Below are positions 1 to 11,541 of a stretch of DNA of 64,000 nt, one piece after another. The notes below the pieces were generated by a model. The model searched no databases, was not told the origin of the DNA, and was given only the letters and a program-made list of their open reading frames with translations. The stretch covers positions 3,347,001-3,411,000 of the forward strand of contig CP060419.1 in the NCBI GenBank assembly GCA_025232375.1, written 5' to 3'. How positions within the stretch are numbered: position 1 is the first letter of the stretch; each line of letters starts with the position of its first letter. The position numbers and the translations under genes were made by a program. The DNA comes from Pseudoxanthomonas sp. NC8. GTDB lineage: Bacteria > Pseudomonadota > Gammaproteobacteria > Xanthomonadales > Xanthomonadaceae.

Positions 1-1145
1 CCAGTTCGGCGCGCCGGAGCAGCTGCCGGGCCCGACCGGCGAATCCAACGAGCTGCGCCTGCAGGGCCGCGGCGTGTTCGTCTGCATCAGCCCGTGGAAC
101 TTCCCGCTGGCGATCTATAGGTAGCCAGTCAGCGCGGCGCTGGCCGCCGGCAACAGCGTGATCGCCAAGCCCGCCGAGCAGACCAGCCTGGTCGGCCATG
201 CCGCGGTGAAGCTGCTGCACGAAGCCGGCGTGCCCGCCGACGTGCTGCAGTTCGTCCCCGGCGACGGCGCCACCGTCGGCGCGGCGCTGACCTCCGACGC
301 GCGCGTGGCCGGCGTGGCCTTCACCGGCTCGACCGAGACCGCGCGCGCGATCAACCGTGTGCCTGGCCGCGCGCGAGGACGCGCCGATCGCGGTGCTGAT
401 CGCCGAGACCGGCGGCCAGAACGCGCTGATCGCCGACTCCTCGGCGCTGCCCGAGCAACTGGTCAAGGACGCGATCGGCTCGGCCTTCACCTCCGCCGGC
501 CAGCGCTGCTCGGCCGCGCGCGTGCTGTTCGTGCAGGACGACATCGCCGACAAGGTGATGACCATGCTCGCCGGCGCGATGGCCGAACTGAAGCTCGGCG
601 ACCCCGGTGCGCTGGCCACCGACGTCGGCCCGGTGATCGACACCGACGCGCTTGACATGCTCAAGGCGCACGCCACGCGCATGGACCAGGAGGCGCGCCA
701 CATCGCCACCGTGCCGATGGAAACCGACCTTGCGCTGGGCACGTTCTTCGCCCCGCGCGCCTACGAACTGTCTTCGCTGTCGCAGCTGCAGCGCGAGGTG
801 TTCGGCCCGGTGCTGCATGTGATCCGCTGGAAGGCCGAGCACCTGGACGCGGTCATCGACCAAGGTCAACGCCACCGGCTACGGCCTGACCCTGGGCATC
901 CATTCGCGCATCGACGAGACCGTCGAGCGGATCGCCTCGCGGGCCAGGGTCGGCAACGTCTACGTCAACCGCAACCAGATCGGCGCGGTGGTCGGCGTGC
1001 AGCCGTTCGGCGGCCAGGGCCTGTCCGGCACCGGCCCCAAGGCTGGCGGCCCGCATTACCTGCCGCGCTTCGCCACCGAGAAAACCGTGACGGTGAACAC
1101 AACTGCCGCCGGCGGCAACGCCTCCCTGCTCACCTGGGCGACTGA
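1..1145 (+). CDS. putA: PutA, C-terminal P5C dehydrogenase half (5' end outside window)
   Basis: This is the aldehyde dehydrogenase domain of the bifunctional proline utilisation enzyme, which oxidises glutamate semialdehyde (from proline) to glutamate with NAD+. Visible in order are SPWNFPLAI, the NAD-site FTGSTE, ETGGQNA, the catalytic Cys in SAGQRCSA (codon 507-509), and the PutA-type tail PFGGQGLSGTGPKAGG. The proline dehydrogenase half lies off the left edge. The frame must be changed near 360, 862 and 1132. A TAG at 122-124 replaces the FTGQ-like segment expected there. Restoring one C near 1132 gives an ordinary end, NASLLTLGD-stop, at 1145. I consider the breaks sequence errors. The family call is firm. 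Confidence 0.9.
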
Positions 1146-1181
1146 GCCGGCCGCGGCAGCGGCGAATCATCGCGGGACGGC

Positions 1182-1206
1182 AAAGGGGCGCAGGATGCGC
1201 CCCTTT
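1182..1206 (+). terminator. Intrinsic terminator hairpin after putA
   Basis: A perfect 11-bp stem (1182-1192 with 1196-1206) has a 3-base loop; its arms are AAAGGGGCGCA and TGCGCCCCTTT. It lies 36 bases after the putA stop and before the next gene. The 3' arm ends in TTT, but there is no longer T-run. Confidence 0.7.
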
Positions 1207-1331
1207 CCGTTTCCGCCGCCCGGTCCGGGATCTTGCCCGGCCGCGGCACATCGGCGACGCTTGCCCGGCCCCGACGGACGCGGGGACATCGGGGCGGACC
1301 GACGGCATCCGCGGCACGGACACGAAACCGG

Positions 1332-2487
1332 ATGACCACCGATTTCTACAACCTCCTGCTCACCGACTGCGCGCTCGCGCTGATCCTGCTGGCCCTGTTC
1401 TGGTACGTGTCGCGGGTGGCGCGTGGCGTGCGCGGCATCGCCTCCCAGGGTACTGGCCATTTCTTCTATTCGGTCGGTGCCGCGATCCTCGACGGCACCG
1501 CCACCGGGCTCGAGCGCACCGGCTCGGCAACCACCACCACCGTCGCCGCGATCGGCGGAATGCTCGCCTGCGGCGGCCTTGGCCGTGCTGGCCGGTTCGG
1601 CGATCAAGTTCGCCCGGCAGCGCCCGCTGCAGGCGTCGGAGTGGATCCTGGTGCCGGCCTTCGTCACCGTATCCCTGCTCGCATGGCTGGCCGGCGATGC
1701 GATCGACGGGCTGGGGCGCGGCGATGAGCCTTAGCCGAACTGGTCATGCTCGCGATCCTGCTCTGGCAGCTGCGCGTGCTGGACGTGCCGCCGCTGCGCG
1801 TACCGGCGCGGCTGGTGATGCTCGGCGCCGCGGTGCTGGCCGTGCTCTACGGCCGCGACCTCGTGCACGCCTTCACCGGCCGCTACGGCCCCAACGACGC
1901 CTGGGTCAATGTCGACCTGTCGACCTGGTACCTGATCAATTTCTGCATGCTGATGCTGGCCAGCTTCCGCGCTGCCGAATCGCTGCGGCAGACCGCGATG
2001 CTCGATCCGCTCACCGGCACGCTCAACCGGCGCGGCCTGTTCGCGCGGCTGGACCCGGACCTGGAACGCCTGACCCGCGAAGGCCAGCTGGCGGTGATCG
2101 CGCTGGACCTGGACCACTTCAAGCGGGTCAACGACCGCTACGGGCACGCGATCGGCGACCTGGTCCTGCAGAAGCTCAGCGACACGATCCGCGGGCAGTC
2201 GCGCGAGCACGCACGACGTGTTCGCGCGCACCGGCGGCGAGGAATTCGTGATCGTGGTGACCGGGCCGGACGCGCACAACGCGCAGCAGCTGGCCGAACG
2301 CATCCGCATGTCGCTGGCGACGATGCGCCTGGACCCGCCCTCGCCACCGGTCCGGGTCACCGCCAGCCTGGGCGTGTCCCTGTCGAAACGGCCGATGCCG
2401 CTGTCGATGCTGATGCGCGGCGCCGACGAGGCGCTCTACACGGCCAAGCGCGCCGGCCGCGACTGCGTGGTCACGCACACGCTCTGA
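1332..2487 (+). CDS. Membrane-bound GGDEF diguanylate cyclase
   Basis: The N-terminal half (about 200 residues) has several hydrophobic membrane segments, beginning just after MTTDFYNLLL. It is followed by a GGDEF domain with the entry motif DPLTGTLNRRG, LDLDHFKRVNDRYGH, and the active-site signature RTGGEEF, so it should make c-di-GMP at the inner membrane. The GGEEF form is compatible with activity. I see no clear RxxD inhibitory site. Start ATG 1332 follows the putA terminator. Frame changes are needed at about 1577-1582 (CCTTGG), 1730 (CCTTAGCC where CCCCTGGCC fits) and 2209. The gene converges on tyrS. The sensory input is unknown. Confidence 0.85.
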
Positions 2488-2504
2488 CGCCGCGTCGCGG
2501 CGTC
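2486..2504. terminator. Bidirectional hairpin between convergent GGDEF gene and tyrS
   Basis: A perfect inverted repeat (GACGCCGCG / CGCGGCGTC) is centred on one base. It starts in the stop codon of the GGDEF gene and ends 9 bases before the tyrS stop. It has no T-run, so the assignment rests on position. Confidence 0.4.
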
Positions 2505-2512
2505 CGCCGTGC

Positions 2513-3788
<1,276 letters not shown>

Positions 3789-3829
3789 TTAACCGGAAAG
3801 CCAGTGAAAAGTTCAGCTTCTTCAATGGT

Positions 3830-3858
3830 TTGACGCACTAGTTTCAGGTGTCTATGGT
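3830..3858 (+). promoter_or_regulatory. Sigma-70-like promoter for the M23 peptidase gene
   Basis: TTGACG (3830-3835), a 17-base spacer and TATGGT (3853-3858) lie about 50 bases before the ATG at 3906, in an AT-richer gap between divergent genes. This is a pattern match only. Confidence 0.5.
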
Positions 3859-3905
3859 ACCCGCCAGTGGGCCGCACTCCGGGGTCCCGTGAAGGAAGTC
3901 AAGTG

Positions 3906-5323
3906 ATGTCCCACCCCGAATACGGCCGCGTCCGCAAGCAGCAGTTCCACGACCGCCTCGGCATCCTTCACCACCGCTACCTGCACCGCAAGCTGAAGGA
4001 GCGGTTCCCCGCCACCTTCAACACCCGCTGGACCCGACGCCACTGGCTGCACGCCAGCCTGTTCGCAACCCTCGGTGCGCTGCTGGCGACCATCGTCCCC
4101 GGCTTTTCCTCGCAGCTGCAGCCGACCTCGCCGCTCAGCGCGACCCTGCCGCTGCAACTGCCGCCACTGACCGTGCGCGCACCCGGCGACGTCGAAGGCG
4201 GCTACTGGGACGTGGTCCAGATCGAGCGTGGCCAGACCTTGGGCCAGCTGTTCGAGAAGGTCGGCGCGCCTGCGGCGACCATGCACCGGATCCTGGAGAA
4301 CCCGGCCAACCGCGAGGCGCTGACCCGTCTGCGCCCGGGCGCCGAGCTGGCCTTCCGCCGCGACGAGCACGGCGCCCTGCGCGGTTTCCGCTTCGACCGC
4401 AGCCCCACCGAGCGGGTCGAACTGGACCTGCTGGGCGAGGCCATCCACGAGAAGGTGCTCGAGCGCGCCACCACCACGCGCCTTGGCCGTGACCAGCGCC
4501 GAGATCGACCATTCGCTGTACGCCGCGGGGCGCAAGGCCGGGCTGAGCCCCGCTGCCATCGCGGTGATGACCGACGAGATCTTCAAGTACGACATCGACT
4601 TCAAGGACGTGCAGCCGGGCGACCGCTTCAGCGCGGTGGTCGAGGAGACCTGGCGCGAGGGCGAACGGGTCGGCACCGGCCGGATCCTCGCCGCCACCTT
4701 CAGCACCGACGGCAAGGCCTATACCGGCTTCCGTTTCGAGCGCAACGGCAAGACCGAGTACTTCACCGCCGACGGCCGGCCGCTGAAGAAGAGCTTCATC
4801 CGCATGCCGATTCCCTATGCGCGCCTGTCCTCGAGCTTCGGCGCGCGCCGGCACCCGGTGCTGGGCAAGATGCGCATGCACAAGGGCGTGGACTACGCCG
4901 CCGGCACCGGCACGCCGATCATGGCCGCCGGCGACGCGCGCGTGCAGTTCGTCGGCCAGCAGCGCGGCTATGGCAACGTGGTGATCCTCGACCACGGCCG
5001 CGGCCACACCACGCTGTACGCGCACATGTCGCGCTTCGGCAAGGTGCGCAAGGGCCAGCAGGTCGGACAGGGCACGGTGATCGGCTACGTCGGCTCCACC
5101 GGCCTTGGCCACAGGCCCGCACCTGCACTACGAATTCCGGATCAACGGCGTGCACCGCAACCCGCTGTCGGTGACCATGCCGCCACCGGAGCCGCTCAAG
5201 GGCGCCGAGCTGGCCGCGTTCCGCGCGGCGACCGCGCCGACGCTGGCGCGGATGGAGTCGATGGAAAAGATGATGTTCGCCCACGTCGACACGGCCAAGG
5301 CGAAGAAGAACAAGCGCGGCTGA
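3906..5323 (+). CDS. M23 family metallopeptidase (murein endopeptidase-like)
   Basis: A membrane-anchored peptidoglycan hydrolase acting in the periplasm. The N-terminus has a basic stretch and one membrane segment (HASLFATLGALLATIVPGF). Next comes a LysM/OapA-like region (IERGQTLGQLFEKVG) and a C-terminal lysostaphin-type domain with zinc ligands in MHKGVDYAA and HLHYEF. ATG 3906 is preceded by AAGGAAG. Frame changes are needed at 4481-4486 and 5103-5108, both CCTTGG where CCTGG restores the protein (GSTGLATGPHLHYEF). It is followed closely by anmK, a common xanthomonad order that links wall cleavage with recycling of anhydro-MurNAc. Confidence 0.9.
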
Positions 5324-5392
5324 GCCGCGCCCGGACCCCGGCGGCGCCCGCGCCGCCTCGCTGTGCGGCGCCGTCCCGGTTACCCTGCGCGC

Positions 5393-6506
5393 ATGCCGCA
5401 TCTCTTCCTTGGCCTGATCTCCGGCACCAGCGCCGACGGCATCGATGCCGCGCTGGTCGAATTCCCCGATCCCGGTTCCGCGCACGGCCTGCGCCTGCGC
5501 GCTGCGCACGTGCATCCGTGGGCGCCGGCACTGCGCGAGCGCCTCGTCGCCCTCGGTAAGGGCGGAGCGCTGGCATCGCTGGATGAGCTCGGCCACCTCG
5601 ACGTACAGGTCGCGCAGGCCTTCGCCGAAGCCGCGCGCACGCTGCTCGCACAGGCCGGCGTCGCGCCGTCGCAGGTCGCGGCGATCGGTTCGCACGGCCA
5701 GACCGTGCGCCACCGCCCGCACGGCGATGCACCGTTCACCATGCAGATCGGCGACGGCAGCGTGATCGCCGAACGCACCGGCGTGGCCACGGTGGCCGAC
5801 TTCCGTCGCCGCGATGTCGCTGCCGGCGGCCAGGGCGCACCGCTGGTGCCGGCCTTCCACGCCGCGCTGCTGCACGCGGACGACGAGGACCGCGCCGTGC
5901 TCAACCTCGGCGGGATCGGCAACTACACGCTGCTGCCGCGTGCCGGACAGGTGCGTGGCTTCGACACCGGCCCGGCCAACGCCCTGCTCGATGCCTGGTG
6001 CCTGCGCCACACCGGCGCGGCCTTCGATGCCGACGGCCGCTTCGCCGCCAGCGGCCAGGTCGATGCGGCCCTGCTCGCGCGCCTGCTCGACGAGCCGTGG
6101 TTCGCGCTGCCACCACCCAAGAGCACCGGCCGCGAGCAGTTCCACCTGGACTGGGTGCAGTCGAAGCTGCGTGGCGACGAAGCCCCGGCCGACGTGCAGG
6201 CCACCCTGCTTGAACTGAGCGCGGCCACCGTCGCCGATGCACTGCTCGCACAGCAGCCGGGCACCACCCGGCTGATCACCTGCGGCGGCGGCGTGCGCAA
6301 TTCCCTGCTGATGCAGCGCATCGCCATGCGCCTGCCGGGCGTGGCCATCGAGACGTCCACGGCACACGGACTGGATCCGGACTTCGTCGAGGCGATGGCC
6401 TTCGCCCTGGCTGGCGCGCGAATGCCTGGCAGGTCGCCCGGGCAACCTGCCCGCGGTCACCGGCGCACGCGGCCCGCGCGTGCTCGGCGTGGTGCATCCG
6501 GCGTAA
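5393..6506 (+). CDS. anmK: Anhydro-N-acetylmuramic acid kinase
   Basis: Phosphorylates and opens 1,6-anhydro-MurNAc to MurNAc-6-phosphate in cell-wall recycling. The family start [15 protein letters not shown] is present, followed by [43 protein letters not shown] and CGGGVRN. Length is about 370 residues, as usual. The last ~35 codons need one base removed near 6407 (CCCTGG for CCTGG); this restores [16 protein letters not shown] and the stop at 6504-6506. It probably shares a transcript with the M23 gene 69 bases upstream. Confidence 0.92.
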
Positions 6507-6603
6507 GGGCCTTCGTTCCGTGGAGTGGGCCGCGCCCCGCTCTGCGAAGCCGCCACGTCGTCATGTATGCGTGAGTCGCATCGGCATCGCTGCCGGGAGA
6601 TGC

Positions 6604-6632
6604 GGCCCCGCGTCCGCCATGGACGCGGGGCC
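6604..6632. terminator. Strong bidirectional hairpin between anmK and the TonB receptor gene
   Basis: A perfect 12-bp stem (GGCCCCGCGTCC / GGACGCGGGGCC) with a 5-base loop sits between convergent genes, 98 bases after the anmK stop and 12 bases before the receptor stop. Confidence 0.6.
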
Positions 6633-6644
6633 ATGCTGCGACCG

Positions 6645-9600
6645 TTACTGCGCGCCGCCGCCGAACTGGTGGGTGAACTGCAGGCTGATCGTGCGCCCGA
6701 CCGAATCGAACCAGGAGATGTCGTAGTACGGATACGCCGTGTAGGTCGGATCCTTCGGCGGCATCTTGTTGGCCAGGTTGGTCACCATGGGGTCAGCCGC
6801 GAGACCTCGTCGAACCGGTACTGCACGGTGGCGTTGTAGCGGTAGGTGGCGCCGATGTACGGACCCGGGTCGCCCTCCCTCCCACACCTGGTCGTACGAC
6901 CAGCCGTTGGGCAGCTTGCCAGGCGCTGGCCGTACAGGGTCGCCGACCAGGTGTCGTTGTCCCAGCCGATGCTGGCATTGGTCTTGGTCCGCGGGATGTC
7001 GAAGCCGCTGTTGACCGCGAACTCGTCCTCGACCGGGTCGCCGGGGAACTGCTGGAACTGGTGCTCGTTGACCCAGGTGTGGTTGAAGGTCAGCGTCCAG
7101 CGGCCGATCGCGGTGTCGAAGCGGTAGCGCGCGGCCGCATCCACGCCGCTGGTGTATTCGCGGGCCACGTTGATCGGATTGACGTAGATGCCGTACAGCG
7201 AGTCGTTGGACGAGCGGGTCACGCGGGCCAGCGCGTCGACGCAGGTCGGCGAGGCGATGTCCAGCTCGCCGAGCCTGCAGGCCGCCTCGTCGCGCAGGAT
7301 CGCGTCCACGCTCATGTCCTGCACCTGGTCGCGCATGTCGATGTCGAACCAGTCCACCGACAGGTCCAGGCCTTCCAGTGGCGACCAGATAAGGCCGGCG
7401 GTCCACGAGGTGCTGGTTTCCGGCTCCAGTTCGCGGTTGCCTTCGCGGGTGCGGATCAGGCCTTCCTCGTAGTCGGAACAGTCGTCGGCGCCGTCGAGCA
7501 GGCAGTAGTAGTAGTCGTTGCCCGAGGTCTCGTCGTTGCCGATGCCCGAATACACGTAGTGCAGGTCGGGCGCGCGGAACGCGGTGCCGTACGAGCCGCG
7601 CACCAGCAGGCTGTCCACCGGCCGCCACTCCAGGCCGGTGCCGGGTCGCCTTGCCGATCGAGTTGCCCGAATAGCGGTACTGGTCGTAGCGGCCGGTAAG
7701 GCTCCAGTTGAGGCTGTCCAGCAGCGGCATGCGCAGCTCGCCGGCAGTGGCCCAGCGGTTGCGGCTGCCATGGCCGTCCGAGTCCTTCCAGCTGTAGTAG
7801 TAGTACTGCGTGGCCAGCGGGTCGGGGTTGAGGTCGTAGGACTGGTTGCCCAGTTCGACCGTGCCGGCGAAGCCGGCATCGCCGCCCGGCAGGGTGAACA
7901 GGTCGGCCTTGGCCACGGTCAGCGCCAGCGTGCCGGTCTGCGATTGCGGGTGGTAGACCGAGCGCGCGGCGATGCTGTCGTACTCGGCCCGGGTCAGCGG
8001 CGTGTACAGGCGCGACGGATCGGCATTGAAGATCGGGAACCCGTCATCGTCCACGCCCAGCTGCGGACCGAAGAACAGCGCGTTGGCGGCGGCGGCCACG
8101 ATCTGCGGCCAGCTGATTTCGGCCTTGTACTGCGACCAGCTCAGCGAGGCCTCGTAGTCCCAGTCGCCGGCGAAGGTGCCCTTGAAGCCGGTGGTCAGGC
8201 CGAGGGTCTTCTGCGTGGTCTCGACCATGCCGCGGTCCAGCCCGCCCATCTCCTCCGGCGAGAACTGGCGCTGCCAGTACTCCACCTGGCCGGTGGCGTC
8301 GTTGTAGAAGTAGCCTTCCTCGTTGCCGTCCGGGGCCATGTAGCTCCACGAACTCACGTCGCGGAAGATCTCCACGTCGTGGTAGCCGGCCTGGATGTCG
8401 GCGAACCACTCGCTGCCGTTGCCGAACGCGTACGACAGCGAGGCATACGCGTTCACGCCGCGGCGCTTGCTCAGGATCGTGCCGTAACCGATCGACTCGT
8501 CGCTGCCGCAGTAGTAGCCGTAGCGCGGGCGGTTGGCGTAGTAGGTGGTGCTGCCGTTCTGCCCGGCCAGCGCGTCGCAGGTGTCCTGGCCCGGGTCGAT
8601 GTAGTCGTCCCACCAGTCGGTGCGCAGGTAGGCGCGGCGCGCGATCTGCGAGTTCGCGGTGGGCGCGTCCTTGGTCGAGTCCTGGATCTCGCGGTCGTAG
8701 GCCCACAGCGGCGTCTGCGACTGCAGCTCGAAGCCGTACAGGCCGCTGAAGCGGCCGCGCTCGAAACCGTCGACCAGGCTGGCGTTGAACGATTCGCCGC
8801 CGCCTTCGGTGGTGGTGCCCATGCGCACGTCGACGATCGCGCCGTCGACATGCTTCTTCAGGATGAAGTTGACCACGCCGGAGACCGCGTCCGAGCCGTA
8901 GATCGCCGAGGCGCTGCCGGTCAGCACCTCGACCCGCTCGATCATCCCGATCGGGATGCTGGAGATGTCGGTGAAGTTGCTGCGGCCCTTGAACGGCATC
9001 GGAAAGTCGGCGATGCGGCGGCCGTTGACCAGCACCAGGGTGTGGTTGGGGCCGAGCCCGCGCAGGTCGACCTGCTCGGCGCCGGGCGAGAAGTCGGCGC
9101 CGCTGGCCGATTGCTGGCTCTGCGTCTCGCCACTGTTCTGGGTCATGCCGCGCAGCACGTCGGGCACGCTGGTAAAGCCATTCGCGCGGATCTCCTCGGC
9201 GGTGATCACGCTGATCGGCGCCGGGCCCTCGATCTGCGCGCGCGGGATGCGCGAGCCGGTGACCTGCACCGCCTCGATCTCGGTCACTTCCTCTTCCTGC
9301 GCCTGCGCCGGGCTGCCGGTATCGGCGTCCTGCGCGGCCGGCTGCGGCGCCGGTGCGCGGCGCGGCGTGTCCACCCGTGCCACCAGCACCGCGCCGGTGG
9401 CCTGGTCGCGGCGTGCGCCGAAACCGCTGCCGTGCAGCAGCTGCTGCAGCGCCTTGGTCGGCCGAATCGGCCCCCTGCACGCCGGCGGTGCGGCGGCCCT
9501 TGAGGTCGTCGGCGCGATAGACCAGCTGGGTGTCGGACTGGCGGGCCAGGGTGTTGAGTGCGACGGCGAGGTCGCCGGGCGGGACGTTGATCGGGCCGGA

Positions 9601-9675
9601 TGCCTGGGCCGCCTGCGCCGCCAGCGCGGTCGTGCAGGCCAGGCTCAACAACAGGACTCGCGACGGATGACGCAT
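6645..9675 (-). CDS. TonB-dependent receptor with N-terminal STN signalling domain
   Basis: An outer-membrane transporter of roughly 1000 residues. A signal peptide (LLLSLACTTALAAQA) is followed by an STN domain (INVPPGDLAVALNTLARQ), a TonB-box-like stretch (EAVQVTGSRI), the plug (DVLRGMTQNSG, LVLVNGRRIADF, IERVEVLTGSASAIYGSDA) and a long barrel. ATG 9675 follows GGGGAGAG. The STN domain and the FecR and sigma genes just upstream indicate cell-surface signalling. The substrate cannot be told; nothing specific to siderophores is visible. Frame repairs are needed near 9465, 7643, 6925, 6890 and 6789; at the last, CCCATGG stands where CCTGATGG fits. Confidence 0.88.
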
Positions 9676-9759
9676 CGGTTTCTCTCCCCGGTGCCGGAAC
9701 GGCACTCTTTCCAGCTATGGACGAACAACGCGGCCGATGCCCCCATCGGCGCGCACAGG

Positions 9760-10858
9760 TCAGCGCGAATGCAGCACGATCCGGTCCGGATGGCGCTCGG
9801 CCCGGACCGGGAAGCCCTGTTCCAGCAGGCCGACGAAGCCTTCCAAGGTTGGACCAGCGGAAGTTGCCGCCGATCCGCATCCCGGCCACGCCCGGATCGG
9901 CCAGCACCAGCCGGCGTTCGTTGAAACGGTTGAACTCGTCGGCCGCCTGCGCCAGCGGCACGTCGTCGAAGGAAGGAAGCCGTCGCGCCCTCCAGGTAGC
10001 GCTGCGCCTGCGCCAGCGGCACCGAGCGCACCAGCACGCCGGTCGGCCCGACCGTGGTAAGGCTGCCGGCCGGCAGCAGGGCCGCCGGCGCGGCGCGACC
10101 GTCGCGGCCGGGACTGGCCTCCAGCCGCACCCGGCCCTCGGTCACCACCACCCGCAGCGTGTCCGCATCGCGGCGCACCGCGTAGTGCGTGCCCACCGCC
10201 ACGGCGCGGTGGCCGTCGGCCTCGACCACGAACGGCCGGCCGGTGTCATGGGCGACGTCGAAGAACGCTTCGCCGCGCAGCAGCGCGACATGGCGCTCGC
10301 CGCGGTCGAAGCGCACCTCGAGCCGGCTGTCACTGCTGAGGGTGGCGTGGCTGCCGTCGGCCAGCACGACCTCGCGCACCTCCCCCAGCGCGCTGGCATA
10401 GCTTGCCTGGTGGCGGCCGCCCAGCTGCCAGCCGCCCCAGCCCAGCCGAGGCCGACGGCCACGGCCAGCACGACCGTGGCAGCCAGCCCGCGCTGCCAGC
10501 CGCTCGAGCGGGCCGATGCGCGGCGCGGAGCGAACGCCACCGTGCGCAGGTCCGGGGCACCGGTGACCGGGTCCTGGCCTGCCGGCGCGACTGCGGGCTC
10601 GCGCGCACCGGCGACGATCCAGCCCGCCCACTGGTGTCGCGGCGGAACTTCGCCTTCCGGCAGCCCGGCGGCCAGCGCCTGCAGCCGGCCGGCCTCGTTC
10701 CACGCCGATTGCAGCCGCAGCAGTGCCACCCGGTGCGCGGTGTCCATGGGCCAGCCACGCGTCCAGCGCCTGCTGCTCCTGCGCGGTCCACGGCCCGGCA
10801 TCGCGCCGGGCCAGCCATAGGCCGCGGCGATGTGTTCAGTCTTCCTGCTGTCGGCCAT
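9760..10858 (-). CDS. FecR-family anti-sigma / transmembrane sensor
   Basis: Receives the receptor signal in the periplasm and controls the adjacent ECF sigma factor. The N-terminal cytoplasmic part (MADSRKTEHIAAAYGW, then AMDTAHRVALLRLQ) is followed by one membrane segment (LAATVVLAVAVGLGW), the FecR domain (EVREVVLADGSHATLSSDSRLEVRF, GEAFFDVAHDTGRPF) and a C-terminal STN-like tail (RIGGNFRWSNLEGFV). Frame repairs are needed near 10740-10820, 10440, 9970-9990 and 9848; the last is CCTTGG for CCTGG. The order sigma-FecR-receptor on one strand is the classic arrangement. Confidence 0.85.
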
Positions 10859-10861
10859 GTC

Positions 10862-11428
10862 CCCTGGTCCCCGTCCGCTCCGGTCCGCGGCACCCGCCGC
10901 GCAGGCACCGGCTCGCCGCCACCGTAGAGGTGGTCGGCGATCAGTCGCATGCCCTGGGTAAGGTGTTTTTCCACGGTCCTTCCGCTGATGCCCAGGCGCT
11001 GGGCGACGTCGTTCTGCGACAGCTCCTCGACCCGGCGCAGCCACACCACCCTGGCGGCAGCGCTCGGGCAGCGCATCCGGGGCTTCGACCAGCCGTCTCA
11101 GCGCCTGGCGGGTGCCGCACCAGCGTTCGGGCGACACCTCGTCGATCAGGTAGACGTTCGAGGACTCGAAATCACCCACCGGCTCGATCGACACGACCCG
11201 GCTGCGGCGCAGCCGGTCGGTCATCAGGTGCCGGGCGGTGGCGAACATGAAGGCCCGCGGCGTGGCCGGACGGGTGCGCGCGGCCGCCTCGTAGACCCGG
11301 ACGTAGACCTCCTGGCGCAGGTCGTGGACCTCGTCGTGCCGCGACCAGCAACGGTGCAGGTACTGGGTCAACGTCCGCTCGTGGACCAGGACCTCGCGGA
11401 CGAACCACTCGTCTAGCTCGTTGGGCAT
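10862..11428 (-). CDS. ECF (FecI-like) sigma-70 family factor
   Basis: Region 2 is seen in DLRQEVYVRVYE and AFMFATARHLMTDRLRR, and region 4 in SQNDVAQRLGISGRTVEKHL. Length is about 185 residues. A base must be removed near 11060 (CCAGGG for CCAGG) to join ALPERCRQ to VVWLRRVEEL. No stop appears in the expected frame before the fecR-like start at 10858, so the 3' limit given here is approximate and a further error near 10862-10870 is likely. It should direct transcription of the downstream receptor when released by FecR. Confidence 0.8.
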
Positions 11429-11541
11429 GGCCGCACTCTAACCCGGCCGCCATCCGCCGATGGGGGATCGCAGCCACCGGTTCGTCTAGGCTGTCTGCCG
11501 GCGCGCGGCTTCCCGCCGCGGCCCCAACCTGGAGTGGCGGA

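Noticed and set aside
122..124. In-frame TAG in putA
   Set aside because: It sits in a garbled 12-base patch (CTATAGGTAGCCAG) where the family has Phe-Thr-Gly-Gln. The length is unchanged, so a base-calling error fits better than a nonsense mutation.
4919..6634. A 571-codon minus-strand frame opposite the M23 and anmK genes
   Set aside because: A shadow frame of two real genes; it has no family resemblance.
7584..9503. A 639-codon open frame on the plus strand opposite the TonB receptor
   Set aside because: It is antisense to a clearly recognised gene, composed of Val/Arg/Ala/Gly-rich filler typical of high-GC shadow frames, and has no domain or ribosome site.
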